Assembly: GCA_037444005.1 (NCBI GenBank)
Contig: JBBING010000026.1
Span: 1 to 25,964 of the forward strand
Reading direction: 5' to 3'
Length of the DNA: 25,964 bases
Source: DATLZC01 sp037444005
Lineage (GTDB): Bacteria > Chloroflexota > Dehalococcoidia > DSTF01 > JACRBR01
Below are positions 13,932-21,695 of the stretch, piece by piece. Every line of letters starts with the position of its first letter. Position 1 is the stretch's first letter. Both the position numbers and the translations under genes were made by a program. The notes beneath the pieces were generated by a model. That model worked only from the letters and a program-made list of their open reading frames with translations, was not told the origin of the DNA and ran no database searches.

Positions 13932-14834
13932 ATGAAGTACGCCTTCTGGCCGGGGTGCGTCTCGAAGGGCGCCACGCCCGAGCTCTACACGTCGATGGTC
14001 CGGGTGGCCCGCGAGCTCGGCATCGAGCTCGTCGAGCTGGAAGACGCGACTTGCACCGGCGCAGGCGTCATCCAGGAGCACAACACGAAGCTCGCCGACG
14101 TGCTGAACGCGCGCACGTTCGCGATGGCGCAGCGCCTCGGGCTGCCCCTGATGAACATCTGCAGCACCTGCCAGGGCGTCGAGAGCATGGTCGCGGACAA
14201 GCTCGAACGCAACCCCGAGTACCGCGACGAGATCAACCGCACGCTGGCCGAAGAAGGCCTCCGGTACGACGGCGGCCTCGAAATCAAGAACTTCCTCTGG
14301 GTGCTGGTCGAGGACTTCGGTCTCGACCGGCTCAAGGGCATGATCAAACGGCCGCTCTCGGGACTGCGCATCGGCCCCTTCTACGGATGCTACATTCTGC
14401 GGCCCAGCTCTATCCTCGGGATGAAGGAGCATCCCCAACGCGATCACTATCTCGAACTGGTGATCGAAGCCGTCGGCGCCGAAGTCGTGACCTACGAAGG
14501 GGAGCGGAAGTGCTGCGGCTTCCCCATCCTGACCATTAACCGTGACAACTCGCTGAAGCAGGCCGGCGGGCACATCGCCGAGGCGAAGGAGCTCGGCGCC
14601 GACGCCCTCGTGACCCCGTGCCCGCTGTGTCACCTGAACCTCGACGGACAGCAGCCGGCGGCCGCGGGCGTCGTGCACCGGGAGCTCGACCTCCCCATCA
14701 TCCATCTCCCGCAGCTCATCGGCCTCGCGCTCGGTATCGACCCGCGCGAACTCGAGCTGAACCGGCACGTCATCGGGACGAAGCGGATGCTGGACAAGCT
14801 GCTCGCGAGCCAGGCGGCCTTCGCCCGCGTCTGA
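13932..14834 (+). CDS. sdhE: CCG-domain (HdrB-like) succinate dehydrogenase subunit
   Basis: 300 aa with two cysteine-rich (CCG) domains, as in heterodisulfide reductase HdrB and the SdhE subunit of class E succinate dehydrogenases (not the small flavinylation factor also called SdhE). The C-terminal motif is complete: Cys153, Cys194-Cys195 (KCCGFP), Cys230 and Cys233 (CPLC). The N-terminal motif has Cys9, Cys77 and Cys80, but the CC pair is Cys41-Thr42 (CTGAG), so one ligand is missing. In this class the subunit replaces SdhC/SdhD in linking the iron-sulfur subunit to the membrane or to quinone/thiol acceptors. No transmembrane helix is seen. GGAGG (13918-13922) precedes the ATG, 4 bp after sdhB. 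Confidence 0.85.
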   Translation: MKYAFWPGCVSKGATPELYTSMVRVARELGIELVELEDATCTGAGVIQEHNTKLADVLNARTFAMAQRLGLPLMNICSTCQGVESMVADKLERNPEYRDEINRTLAEEGLRYDGGLEIKNFLWVLVEDFGLDRLKGMIKRPLSGLRIGPFYGCYILRPSSILGMKEHPQRDHYLELVIEAVGAEVVTYEGERKCCGFPILTINRDNSLKQAGGHIAEAKELGADALVTPCPLCHLNLDGQQPAAAGVVHRELDLPIIHLPQLIGLALGIDPRELELNRHVIGTKRMLDKLLASQAAFARV

Positions 14835-14848
14835 CCGCACCTCCGCCC

Positions 14849-16210
14849 GTGTCCGGCGCCAGCCGCATCGCTGCGCACGACCCGCCCCGGCCGGGACCGG
14901 CCGAGGACAACACGTACCTCCTCTTCATTCGCGCCGCCTTCGCGATGGCGTTCGGCGGCGGCTTCCTCCTCGCCCTGCTGCTGCCGCTGGCCAACGTTCT
15001 CGATTGGGACTGGGGCGCCCGGTGGCCGGCGCTGGCGCAAGCGCACGGCCATCTTCAACTGCTCGGCTGGGTGGGGTTGTTCATTTTCGGGATGGCGTAC
15101 CGCCTGGTTCCGCGCGTCTCCGGGACCAGCTTGCAGCTCTCCCGCCTGGCGGTGCCCTCGGCAGCACTGCTCTTCGCCGGCCTCGCGCTGCGGCCCTTCG
15201 CCCAGACGTGGATCGACCGCCCGGCCATGCGAGCCCTGCTGCCCGTGTCCGGCGTCCTCGAGGCGCTGGCGGCTCTCACGTTCGCGGCCGTCGTCTTCGC
15301 GACGCTGCGCGCGCGCCGGCGCTCACCCCCATCGCTGCTCTTCTTCGCCTCGGGGACGCTGTGGCTCGTGGCGGCGCTCGCCTTGCAGGCTATCTGGCTC
15401 GGCGACATGGCGCGCGACGAGACGCCCGTGCTGCCCCTGCTCCGCGACGACGCTCTTGTGACCACGCTCTTCCTGGGGTTCGTGCTCGGCTTCATCCACG
15501 CCGTGGCCCTGCGCACCATGCCGACGTTCTACGCGCGCCCGATGCCCGGATACCGGTCCGTCACACCGCTGTGGGTTGCGTTGAACGGCGGGGGCGCGCT
15601 CTTCCTCGCTGGCCGCCTCTGGCAGGAGTACGGGGGAGGCCGCGAGACCTGGCCGGTGAACGCCGGACTCGCGGCGGCAGGCCTCGCCCTCATGGCGGGC
15701 GCGTGGCTCACCGGCGGCGTCCAGGGGGTTGCCATCCGCCTTCGGCCCAGCTCCCGCATCAACGCGTTGTTCCTGCGCTCGATGGCGCTCTGGCTGCTCG
15801 GGGCCGGGGGCTTTCTCGCCTTCGTCTCCCTGCGGGCGCTGACGCAGGACGAGCCCATCGCCTTCACCGAGCTCGACGCGTTCCGGCACATGCTCGCCCT
15901 CGGCGTCATCACCATGATCATCGTGGGGATGGCGAGCCTCATCACGCCGGTCATGGCCGCCCGCCGCTACGGGGGCGTGGCGGAACGCTGGCTCGTGTGG
16001 GTGGCCGCCCTGCTCAACATCGCCGCCGCATCCCGGCTCGCCGGAGCCCTGCTCGACCCCGTGACCCGCTTCGACGAGCGCTCGTGGCTCATGGCCGGCG
16101 CCGCGACGGCCGGCATCGCCGGGCTCGCCTTGTTCGCCCGGCCTTTCGTCCTCCCCCAGCGCACCGCCATGCCCGTGCTTCCCGTCGCGCATCCTCCCGC
16201 CGAGGACTGA
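14849..16210 (+). CDS. NnrS-like polytopic membrane protein
   Basis: About 453 aa with roughly twelve hydrophobic helices. A His-rich helix motif AQAHGHLQLLGWVGLFIFGMAY (His66, His68) is followed by a VPR turn. Later LGFIHAVALRTMPTFY and DAFRHMLALGVITMIIVGM carry further membrane histidines. This arrangement resembles NnrS-family proteins (heme- and copper-containing, linked to nitric-oxide stress) and loosely the histidine helices of heme-copper oxidases. The start is uncertain: GTG 14849 is the first codon after the sdhE stop at 14832-14834 and no good ribosome binding site is seen. Being 14 bp downstream of sdhE, it is probably co-transcribed. A role as membrane partner of the Sdh complex is possible but purely positional inference. 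Confidence 0.65.
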   Translation: MSGASRIAAHDPPRPGPAEDNTYLLFIRAAFAMAFGGGFLLALLLPLANVLDWDWGARWPALAQAHGHLQLLGWVGLFIFGMAYRLVPRVSGTSLQLSRLAVPSAALLFAGLALRPFAQTWIDRPAMRALLPVSGVLEALAALTFAAVVFATLRARRRSPPSLLFFASGTLWLVAALALQAIWLGDMARDETPVLPLLRDDALVTTLFLGFVLGFIHAVALRTMPTFYARPMPGYRSVTPLWVALNGGGALFLAGRLWQEYGGGRETWPVNAGLAAAGLALMAGAWLTGGVQGVAIRLRPSSRINALFLRSMALWLLGAGGFLAFVSLRALTQDEPIAFTELDAFRHMLALGVITMIIVGMASLITPVMAARRYGGVAERWLVWVAALLNIAAASRLAGALLDPVTRFDERSWLMAGAATAGIAGLALFARPFVLPQRTAMPVLPVAHPPAED

Positions 16211-16225
16211 CGCTCCAACAAGACG

Positions 16226-16253
16226 AAGGACCGTCCCCCGGGGGACGGCCCTT
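16226..16253. terminator. Bidirectional intrinsic terminator-like hairpin
   Basis: CCGTCCCCCGGGGGACGG (16231-16248) is a perfect 18-bp palindrome, extended by AAGG (16226-16229) and CCTT (16250-16253) across one A/C mismatch. It lies in the 67-bp gap between the convergent NnrS-like and secreted-repeat genes and can serve both. The downstream T content is poor (CTTATC), so strength is uncertain. Confidence 0.65.
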
Positions 16254-16277
16254 ATCGACGGGCTACGGGCGCCTCGG

Positions 16278-16976
16278 TCAGAACGGACCCCAGCCGTGTC
16301 CGTGGCCGAACGGCGGACCCAGGCGCTGCGGCCATGTCCGGTTCACGAGGTCATCGATGCGGCTCTCGAAGTTCGCGTAGAGCTCGTCCGCGCGCTCCTG
16401 GGTCAGCTTCCCGTCAGCCACGGCCTGGTCCAGCTTCTGCTTCGCATCCTGCAGCATCGCGCTCTTCAGCGCATCCACGCTCACGTTGTGCTCCTGCGCC
16501 ACCTGCGCCAGCGACTTCCCGTCGCGCAGCTCATCGATCAGGTCCTGGCGGCTGATGCCGATGGCGTCCGCCGCCGAATCCAGCGCGCCGAAGACGAGCT
16601 TCGGATGCTCGAACCACCGTCCGGGCTTCCCGTCGATGCGCCAGAACGGGAAGAGGCCCTGTCCCTCCTCGATGCGCGACTTGATCTGCTCGGCCTTGTC
16701 GGCGTCCAGCTTGCCCTCCGCGACCAGCTCGTCGATCGTCTGGGTCGCCGCGTTCTTGAACGCCTCCTTGAGCTGGTCGACGCTTACGCCGAGCTGGTCA
16801 GCAACCTTCTGGAGGAACGCGTCAAGCCGCTGCTGCGCCTCGGGTGTCGGCTCCGTCGTCGGGGTCGGCGTGCCACCCCCGTCCTGCGCCCCGACCAGCG
16901 TCGCCGTGAGCAGCGTGCCCGCGACGATGGCAGCCGCGACGCCGAGCCCGGCCAGCAGGCCGATCCGGAACTTCAT
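16278..16976 (-). CDS. Secreted helical repeat protein with a His/Gly tail
   Basis: 232 aa. Signal peptide 1-30 (KFRIGLLAGLGVAAAIVAGTLL...VGA), short Thr/Pro linker (35-45), then two related helical units at about 63-104 and 164-210. They align as VSVDQLKEAFKNAATQTIDE...EGKLDADKAEQIKSRI and VSVDALKSAMLQDAKQKLDQ...DGKLTQERADELYANF, with a linking segment (138-163, GISRQDLIDELRDGKSLAQV). The protein ends in FGHGHGWGPF, a small His/Gly tail that might bind metal. Domains of this kind occur as unnamed exported proteins in high-GC Gram-positives and Chloroflexota; no function is established that I can name. GGAGGTGGAG lies just before the ATG, and a -35/-10 pair upstream gives a 38-nt leader. It is transcribed divergently from hyuA. 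Confidence 0.72.
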   Translation of the reverse strand: MKFRIGLLAGLGVAAAIVAGTLLTATLVGAQDGGGTPTPTTEPTPEAQQRLDAFLQKVADQLGVSVDQLKEAFKNAATQTIDELVAEGKLDADKAEQIKSRIEEGQGLFPFWRIDGKPGRWFEHPKLVFGALDSAADAIGISRQDLIDELRDGKSLAQVAQEHNVSVDALKSAMLQDAKQKLDQAVADGKLTQERADELYANFESRIDDLVNRTWPQRLGPPFGHGHGWGPF

Positions 16977-17020
16977 CTCTCCACCTCCAGTCTTCTGTCC
17001 TCGTTCGTCTCCCCGGCCTC

Positions 17021-17049
17021 ATCCTAGAACACGCGCGTCAACGGGTCAC
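17021..17049 (-). promoter_or_regulatory. Promoter for the secreted repeat gene
   Basis: On the minus strand GTGACC (17049-17044), a 17-bp spacer and TAGGAT (17026-17021). The predicted start near 17014 gives a 38-nt leader with a good ribosome binding site. The hexamers match consensus at only 4 of 6 positions each. Confidence 0.4.
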
Positions 17050-17085
17050 CGCCGCTCCGTAAAGCAACCGTAAAACCTCGCGCTC

Positions 17086-17115
17086 TCGAAACGCCGGCGC
17101 GCCGAAACCTATAAT
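17086..17115 (+). promoter_or_regulatory. Consensus promoter of hyuA giving a leaderless mRNA
   Basis: TCGAAA (17086-17091), an 18-bp spacer and a perfect TATAAT (17110-17115). The last T is exactly 7 nt before the A of the hyuA ATG at 17122, so the transcript should begin at the start codon. There is no Shine-Dalgarno sequence in GGCGCC just before the ATG, as expected for a leaderless gene. Confidence 0.65.
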
Positions 17116-17121
17116 GGCGCC

Positions 17122-19098
17122 ATGCCCGCGCTCCTCGGCGTCGACATCGGCGGCACGTTCACTGACTTCGTGCTGGCGGAAGGCCGCGCCCTGCGGCTCT
17201 ACAAGCGGCCGTCGACGCCCTCGGACCCAGGCGCTGCCGTCGTCGCCGGCATCGACGAGGCCGGCTGGGCCGTCGACGAAGTCGCGCACGGCTCCACGGT
17301 CGCCACGAACGCGCTGCTCGAGCGGAAGGGCGCCTGGACCGGCCTCATCGCGACCCGCGGATTCGCCGACGTCATCGAGATCGGCCGGCAGACACGCCCG
17401 ACGCTCTACGATCTCGAACCGTGGCGTCCCCCGCCCATCGTACCGCGCGAGCTGCGCGCCGAGGTGGACGAGCGCGTGGACGCGCGCGGAGACGTCGTCA
17501 CGACGCTCTCCGAGGATTCCGCGCGCGACGCCGTGCGGCGGCTCGCGGAGGCGGGCGTCGAGTCGGTCGCCGTTGCGCTTTTGTTCTCGTTCCTGCGTCC
17601 GGAGCACGAGCGGCTCATCAGCCGGCTGGCGCGCGAAGCGGGCCTCCACGTGTCCGCTTCCGTGGACGTCCTTCCGGAGTACCGCGAGTTCGAACGCACG
17701 AGCGCCACCGTGGTCAACGCCTACGTCGCGCCCGTGATGGAGCGGTATCTGACGTCGCTGGACCGCGCGCTCAGGGCCCTGGGCGTGCGACGGCTCCAGG
17801 TCATGCTCTCGAACGGTGGGAGCGCCGACCCCCGAACGGCAGGCCGCCACGCCGTCCGGACGCTGCTCTCGGGGCCCGCCGCCGGCGTTGTCGGCGCCTT
17901 CGAGGTCGCCCGCGCCGCGGGGTTCGACCACATCATCACGTTCGATATGGGCGGAACGTCGACGGACGTCGCCCTGTGTCCCGGCGCCCCGCCGACCAGC
18001 GTCGAGACGGTCATCGACGGCTACCCCATCCGCACGCCTGTCGTCGACGTGCGAACCGTGGGCGCCGGAGGCGGTTCCATCGCCCGGATCGACGCCGGAG
18101 GCGCCCTGCGGGTTGGCCCGGAGAGCGCGGGCGCGGACCCCGGCCCGGCCTGCTACGGAAGGGGCGTCCAGTCGACGGTCACCGATGCGCATGTCGTCCT
18201 GGGTCATCTCCCCGCGGGCCGGTTCCTCGGCGGACGCATGGAGCTGGACGCCGGGGCTGCGCTACGGGCGGTTCGCGGGCTCGCCGACGCGTTCGGGGGC
18301 GACCCTGTCGCCGCGGCGGCCGCGACGCTCGAGGTCGCCGACGTCAACATGGAGCGCGCCGTCCGCGCGGTCAGCGTCGAACGCGGCTACGACCCGCGTT
18401 CCTACACGCTGGTGTGCTACGGAGGCGCGGGGCCGATGCACGGGTGCGCGCTGGCGGAACGTCTGGGCATCCCCCGCGTGGTCGTGCCGCCGTTTCCCGG
18501 CGTGCTCTGCGCCTTCGGCGTCGCCGCGGCCGACGAGCTCCGCGACTACGTTCGCGCGCGGCTCGCGCCGGTCGACCCCCGCGCATCGCGCCGGCTCGAA
18601 CGGCTGATCGAGCGCGACTTCGCGTCGATGGAACGCGAAGCCCGCCGCGACCTCGCGCCGAAGCGTCCTCGGTTCGAGCGGGCTGTCGACCTGCGATACG
18701 CCGGCCAGTCCTACGAGATCACGACGCCGGCGTCTTCTTCGCTCGCGATGACTGTGCGGCGTTTCCATCGGCTCCACCGTCAGCGCTACGGCCACGCGGA
18801 GCCGAACGCGCCCGTCGAGGTCGTCGCGGTACGCCTGCGGGCGCGAGCCGGCCGCCGGCGGCTCCTCCCGCCGCTCATCCCCGAGGCCGACAGCGAGACC
18901 CCTCACCCCAACGGCCATCAGCGCGCCTGGTTCGGGCGCTGGGTGGACGCGCCTGTGTACGAACGGACGTCGCTCCAGTCGGGCCACCGGCTGCGGGGGC
19001 CGGCCATCGTCTGCCAGATGGACGCGACGACGTTGATTCCGCCGGGCTGGCAGGGGCGGGTCGATCGGTTCGGAAATCTCGTGCTCGAAAGGAGTTGA
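17122..19098 (+). CDS. hyuA: Hydantoinase/oxoprolinase family protein, subunit A
   Basis: 658 aa, close to the usual 650-700 aa of HyuA. An actin/hexokinase-like ATP-binding fold: phosphate loop 1 DIGGTFTD at 8-15, phosphate loop 2 FDMGGTSTDV at 274-283 and VGAGGGSIARID from about 313. The family (N-methylhydantoinase A, 5-oxoprolinase, acetone/acetophenone carboxylase beta-like subunits) couples ATP hydrolysis to ring opening or carboxylation together with subunit B. Which substrate is used cannot be told. Start ATG 17122 sits 7 nt after a TATAAT, suggesting leaderless translation. A P-loop kinase gene begins 2 bp after the stop and hyuB follows it, so all three form one operon. Confidence 0.9.
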   Translation: MPALLGVDIGGTFTDFVLAEGRALRLYKRPSTPSDPGAAVVAGIDEAGWAVDEVAHGSTVATNALLERKGAWTGLIATRGFADVIEIGRQTRPTLYDLEPWRPPPIVPRELRAEVDERVDARGDVVTTLSEDSARDAVRRLAEAGVESVAVALLFSFLRPEHERLISRLAREAGLHVSASVDVLPEYREFERTSATVVNAYVAPVMERYLTSLDRALRALGVRRLQVMLSNGGSADPRTAGRHAVRTLLSGPAAGVVGAFEVARAAGFDHIITFDMGGTSTDVALCPGAPPTSVETVIDGYPIRTPVVDVRTVGAGGGSIARIDAGGALRVGPESAGADPGPACYGRGVQSTVTDAHVVLGHLPAGRFLGGRMELDAGAALRAVRGLADAFGGDPVAAAAATLEVADVNMERAVRAVSVERGYDPRSYTLVCYGGAGPMHGCALAERLGIPRVVVPPFPGVLCAFGVAAADELRDYVRARLAPVDPRASRRLERLIERDFASMEREARRDLAPKRPRFERAVDLRYAGQSYEITTPASSSLAMTVRRFHRLHRQRYGHAEPNAPVEVVAVRLRARAGRRRLLPPLIPEADSETPHPNGHQRAWFGRWVDAPVYERTSLQSGHRLRGPAIVCQMDATTLIPPGWQGRVDRFGNLVLERS

Positions 19099-19099
19099 T

Positions 19100-19633
19100 A
19101 TGCCCCGACAAGCGCTCATCGTCCTGTACGGCGCCCCGGGCGTCGGCAAGTCCTCCGCGGCCCGGCTGGTCGCGCGCCGGATCGCGGCGCCTTCCGCGTG
19201 CGTGCATCATGACGACCTCATGTACCGCTGGATCGTGGCGCACGCTGCGGACGCCGGGGCCGAATGGCAGCTCGTGTTCACGCAGGCGAAGCTGCTCACC
19301 TCCTCGTACCTGAAGGCGGGCTACAGCGTCGTCGTGGAGGGCGCCTTTGCCGAGTGGGACGGACGTCAGGCGCGGTCGCGAGAGGACGAGATCGACCAGC
19401 TCCTGGCGGCCGCGGGGTCGACGCCCGTCGAGCGGCTCGTCGCCAGGCTCGAAGCCCCCGACGATGTGCTCGAGTGGCGGCTGCTACGGGCCGACCGCGA
19501 CCGCGACGTGCCCGAAGCGCTCGCCGTCGCTCACGTGTACCGGCGGTCGCGCGACTCGACGGTCATCGTCGATACGAACCAGAAGCTGGTCGACGAAGTC
19601 GTCGCCGAGATCGTGGGGCGCCTTCAGGGGTGA
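19100..19633 (+). CDS. P-loop kinase-like NTPase inserted between hyuA and hyuB
   Basis: 177 aa. Walker A GAPGVGKS at 11-18 after a hydrophobic strand (ALIVLY). HHDDLMYRW at 36-44 resembles the DD motif of small-molecule kinases, and VVVEGAF (77-83) is a Walker B-like strand. An arginine-rich lid RLLRADRDRD (127-136) follows. The overall pattern matches shikimate/gluconate-kinase-like, chloramphenicol-phosphotransferase-like or zeta-type kinases, but none can be chosen by eye. An AAAGGAG (19088-19094) lies before the ATG, only 1 nt separates it from the hyuA stop, and its own stop overlaps the hyuB GTG (GTGA). So it is translated with the hydantoinase subunits. Whether it phosphorylates a substrate of that pathway is inference. 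Confidence 0.75.
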   Translation: MPRQALIVLYGAPGVGKSSAARLVARRIAAPSACVHHDDLMYRWIVAHAADAGAEWQLVFTQAKLLTSSYLKAGYSVVVEGAFAEWDGRQARSREDEIDQLLAAAGSTPVERLVARLEAPDDVLEWRLLRADRDRDVPEALAVAHVYRRSRDSTVIVDTNQKLVDEVVAEIVGRLQG

Positions 19634-21210
19634 GCCGCCGATTCGACGCCACCGCCCTCACCGTCTTCGACGCCCTCTTCTCCTCCGTAGCCGAAGAGAT
19701 GGGCCTGACGCTGGGGCGCACGGCGTTCTCGCCCAACATCAAGGAGCGGCGCGACTACTCGTGCGCCGTGTTCGACCCGCGCGGCCGGCTCGTCGCGCAG
19801 GCCGCCCACATCCCGGTCCATCTCGGGGCCATGCCGCGGGCCGTCGCCGCCGCGCTGCCACTCGCGCCCTTCGCCCCGGGCGACCTCGTCATCCTCAATG
19901 ATCCCTATCTCGGGGGCACTCATCTCCCTGACATCACGATGGTGTCCCCCGTCTTCGACGGCCCCACGCTCGTGGGGTTCCTCGCCAGCCGGGCCCATCA
20001 CGCCGACGTGGGCGGTTCGTCGCCGGGCTCGATGCCCGTAGCGGCAGACCTCTACGGCGAAGGGCTCATCATTCCGCCGCTGAAGCTCCAAAGGCGCAGG
20101 CGCGTGAACCGCGAGGCCCTCGCCCTCATCCTCCGCAACGTCCGCACGCCGGACGAGCGCCTCGGCGACCTGCGGGCGCAGACGGCCGCGCACGAGATGG
20201 GCGCCCGGCGCCTACTGGACATCGTGCGTCGCTACGGAAGGCGAGAGGTCGAGCGCCGCATGCGCGAACTGATGGACTACGCCGAACGCATGACGAGGGC
20301 CGCCCTCCGGCTCATCCCCGATGGCGAGTACACCTTCGAGGACGCGCTGGACGACGACGGGGAGGGCGCGCCGGACATTCCTCTGCGGGTTCGCGTCACG
20401 GTTCGCGCAGGGACGATGCGATGCGACTTTTCGGGCACCGCCCCCGAAGCTCCGACCTCTCTCAACGCGGTCGAGGCGGTCACACGATCGGCGGTCTACT
20501 ACGTCGTGCGGTGCCTGGCGGGCGAGGAGGTGCCGGCGAACGACGGGTGCTTCCGCCCCGTCGAGGTCATCGCCCACGAGGGCTCCATCGTCAACGCCCG
20601 TCCTCCCCGGGCGGTGTCAGCCGGCAACGTCGAAACCTCGCAGCGCATCGTCGACGTCGTCCTCGGGGCGCTGGCGCAGGCGCTGCCCGATCGCATTCCG
20701 GCGGCGAGCTGCGGCTCCATGAACAACGTCACTATCGGCGGGTGGGACCACCGACGCCACGCGCCGTTCGCCTACTACGAGACGATCGGTGGAGGAGCGG
20801 GGGCGGGGCCCCGCCGCGACGGGCTCTCCGCCGTCCACACCCACATGACCAACACCATGAACACGCCCGTCGAAGCGCTCGAGCTGGCGTATCCGTTCCG
20901 TGTGGTCGAGTACGCCATCCGCAGGGGGAGCGGCGGCGCCGGACGCCATCGCGGCGGCGACGGTGTGGTCCGCACGTACGAGTTCCTCGGTCCGGCGACG
21001 GTGACGCTGGTCACCGAGCGCCGGCGTCGCGCGCCCTGGGGCCTCGCCGGCGGACGCGCCGGCGCCCCCGGACGCAACCTCCTCCTGCCGGCCGAAGGCG
21101 GCGCAACGCCCCTGCCGGGCAAGACGACGGTCAGGGTGCGTGCGGGCGACCGCCTCCGCATCGAGACGCCTGGCGGCGGCGGCTGGGGACCGCCGGAGGA
21201 AGGGGCGTGA
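19630..21210 (+). CDS. hyuB: Hydantoinase B/oxoprolinase family protein
   Basis: 526 aa, typical for HyuB. Family segments in order: MGLTLGRTAFSPNIKERRDYS near the N-terminus, DPRGRLVAQAAHIPVHLGAM, DLVILNDPYLGGTHLPDI, RAHHADVGGSSPGS, the SAGNVETSQRIVDVVLGAL region and TNTMNTPVEALE toward the C-terminus, ending with a GGGGWG tail. Together with HyuA it forms the ATP-dependent hydantoinase/oxoprolinase-type enzyme in the cytoplasm. His residues in AHHADVGG are probable metal ligands by family analogy. The GTG at 19630 overlaps the kinase stop (GTGA), indicating coupling. An open frame reaching back to 19264 lies inside the kinase gene and is not used. Confidence 0.9.
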   Translation: MSRRFDATALTVFDALFSSVAEEMGLTLGRTAFSPNIKERRDYSCAVFDPRGRLVAQAAHIPVHLGAMPRAVAAALPLAPFAPGDLVILNDPYLGGTHLPDITMVSPVFDGPTLVGFLASRAHHADVGGSSPGSMPVAADLYGEGLIIPPLKLQRRRRVNREALALILRNVRTPDERLGDLRAQTAAHEMGARRLLDIVRRYGRREVERRMRELMDYAERMTRAALRLIPDGEYTFEDALDDDGEGAPDIPLRVRVTVRAGTMRCDFSGTAPEAPTSLNAVEAVTRSAVYYVVRCLAGEEVPANDGCFRPVEVIAHEGSIVNARPPRAVSAGNVETSQRIVDVVLGALAQALPDRIPAASCGSMNNVTIGGWDHRRHAPFAYYETIGGGAGAGPRRDGLSAVHTHMTNTMNTPVEALELAYPFRVVEYAIRRGSGGAGRHRGGDGVVRTYEFLGPATVTLVTERRRRAPWGLAGGRAGAPGRNLLLPAEGGATPLPGKTTVRVRAGDRLRIETPGGGGWGPPEEGA

Positions 21211-21238
21211 CCCTCTCTCCATCCTCGGGGCGCTGGCG

Positions 21239-21244
21239 TACAAT
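21239..21244 (+). promoter_or_regulatory. Possible -10 element before the two-TM gene
   Basis: TACAAT, 31 nt before the ATG at 21276, with GGAGG in between. No TG extension and no clear -35. This would start a new unit after hyuB. Confidence 0.35.
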
Positions 21245-21275
21245 GAGTGCAGCACGTCGGGGCGGAGGTGGGACG

Positions 21276-21695
21276 ATGCCGAGCCGGGTCGAGCGCGAGA
21301 TCGACGAGATCTTACGACGTCTCGAATCGTCCCTGCCCCGCGAGCCGCGCATGCGGCGGGTTCGCCGGGCGCTCGGAGGCGCGCTCTCCGGCCTCCGAGA
21401 CGCGCTCGTCCATTCGGTCCGGTGGGTCACCGCCGCGAACGCGATGCTACTCGCGTTCGCGCTGATCATCGGTTCGCTCGTCGTGGGGCGCCTGTGGGAC
21501 GACGCCGGCCGGCTCATGCTCATCGCAGGCGTCGCGCTCTTCTTGCTGGCCCTCGTCATGTCGTTCGCGGGGCGCAGGTCGCTTCCGGAGCGCCGCTGGA
21601 GGGGCCAGGTCATCGACTACGGCGCGCCCACCCTGGCGGATCGCATCCGTAGCTGGTGGCGCGCGAAGAGCAGGCGCCGGACGCGGGAGCGCTGA
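21276..21695 (+). CDS. Two-transmembrane hypothetical protein
   Basis: 139 aa. A charged N-terminal helix (VEREIDEILRRLESSL) is followed by two hydrophobic helices at about 51-73 and 79-98 and a basic C-terminal tail (RERRWRGQVIDY-like, then RSWWRAKSRRRTRER). Such small proteins occur in several high-GC phyla, but I cannot name a characterised family. ATG 21276 was chosen because GGAGG lies 8-12 nt upstream; ATG 21243 overlaps the -10 element. The last 40 nt overlap the M28 peptidase reading frame. Confidence 0.7.
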   Translation: MPSRVEREIDEILRRLESSLPREPRMRRVRRALGGALSGLRDALVHSVRWVTAANAMLLAFALIIGSLVVGRLWDDAGRLMLIAGVALFLLALVMSFAGRRSLPERRWRGQVIDYGAPTLADRIRSWWRAKSRRRTRER

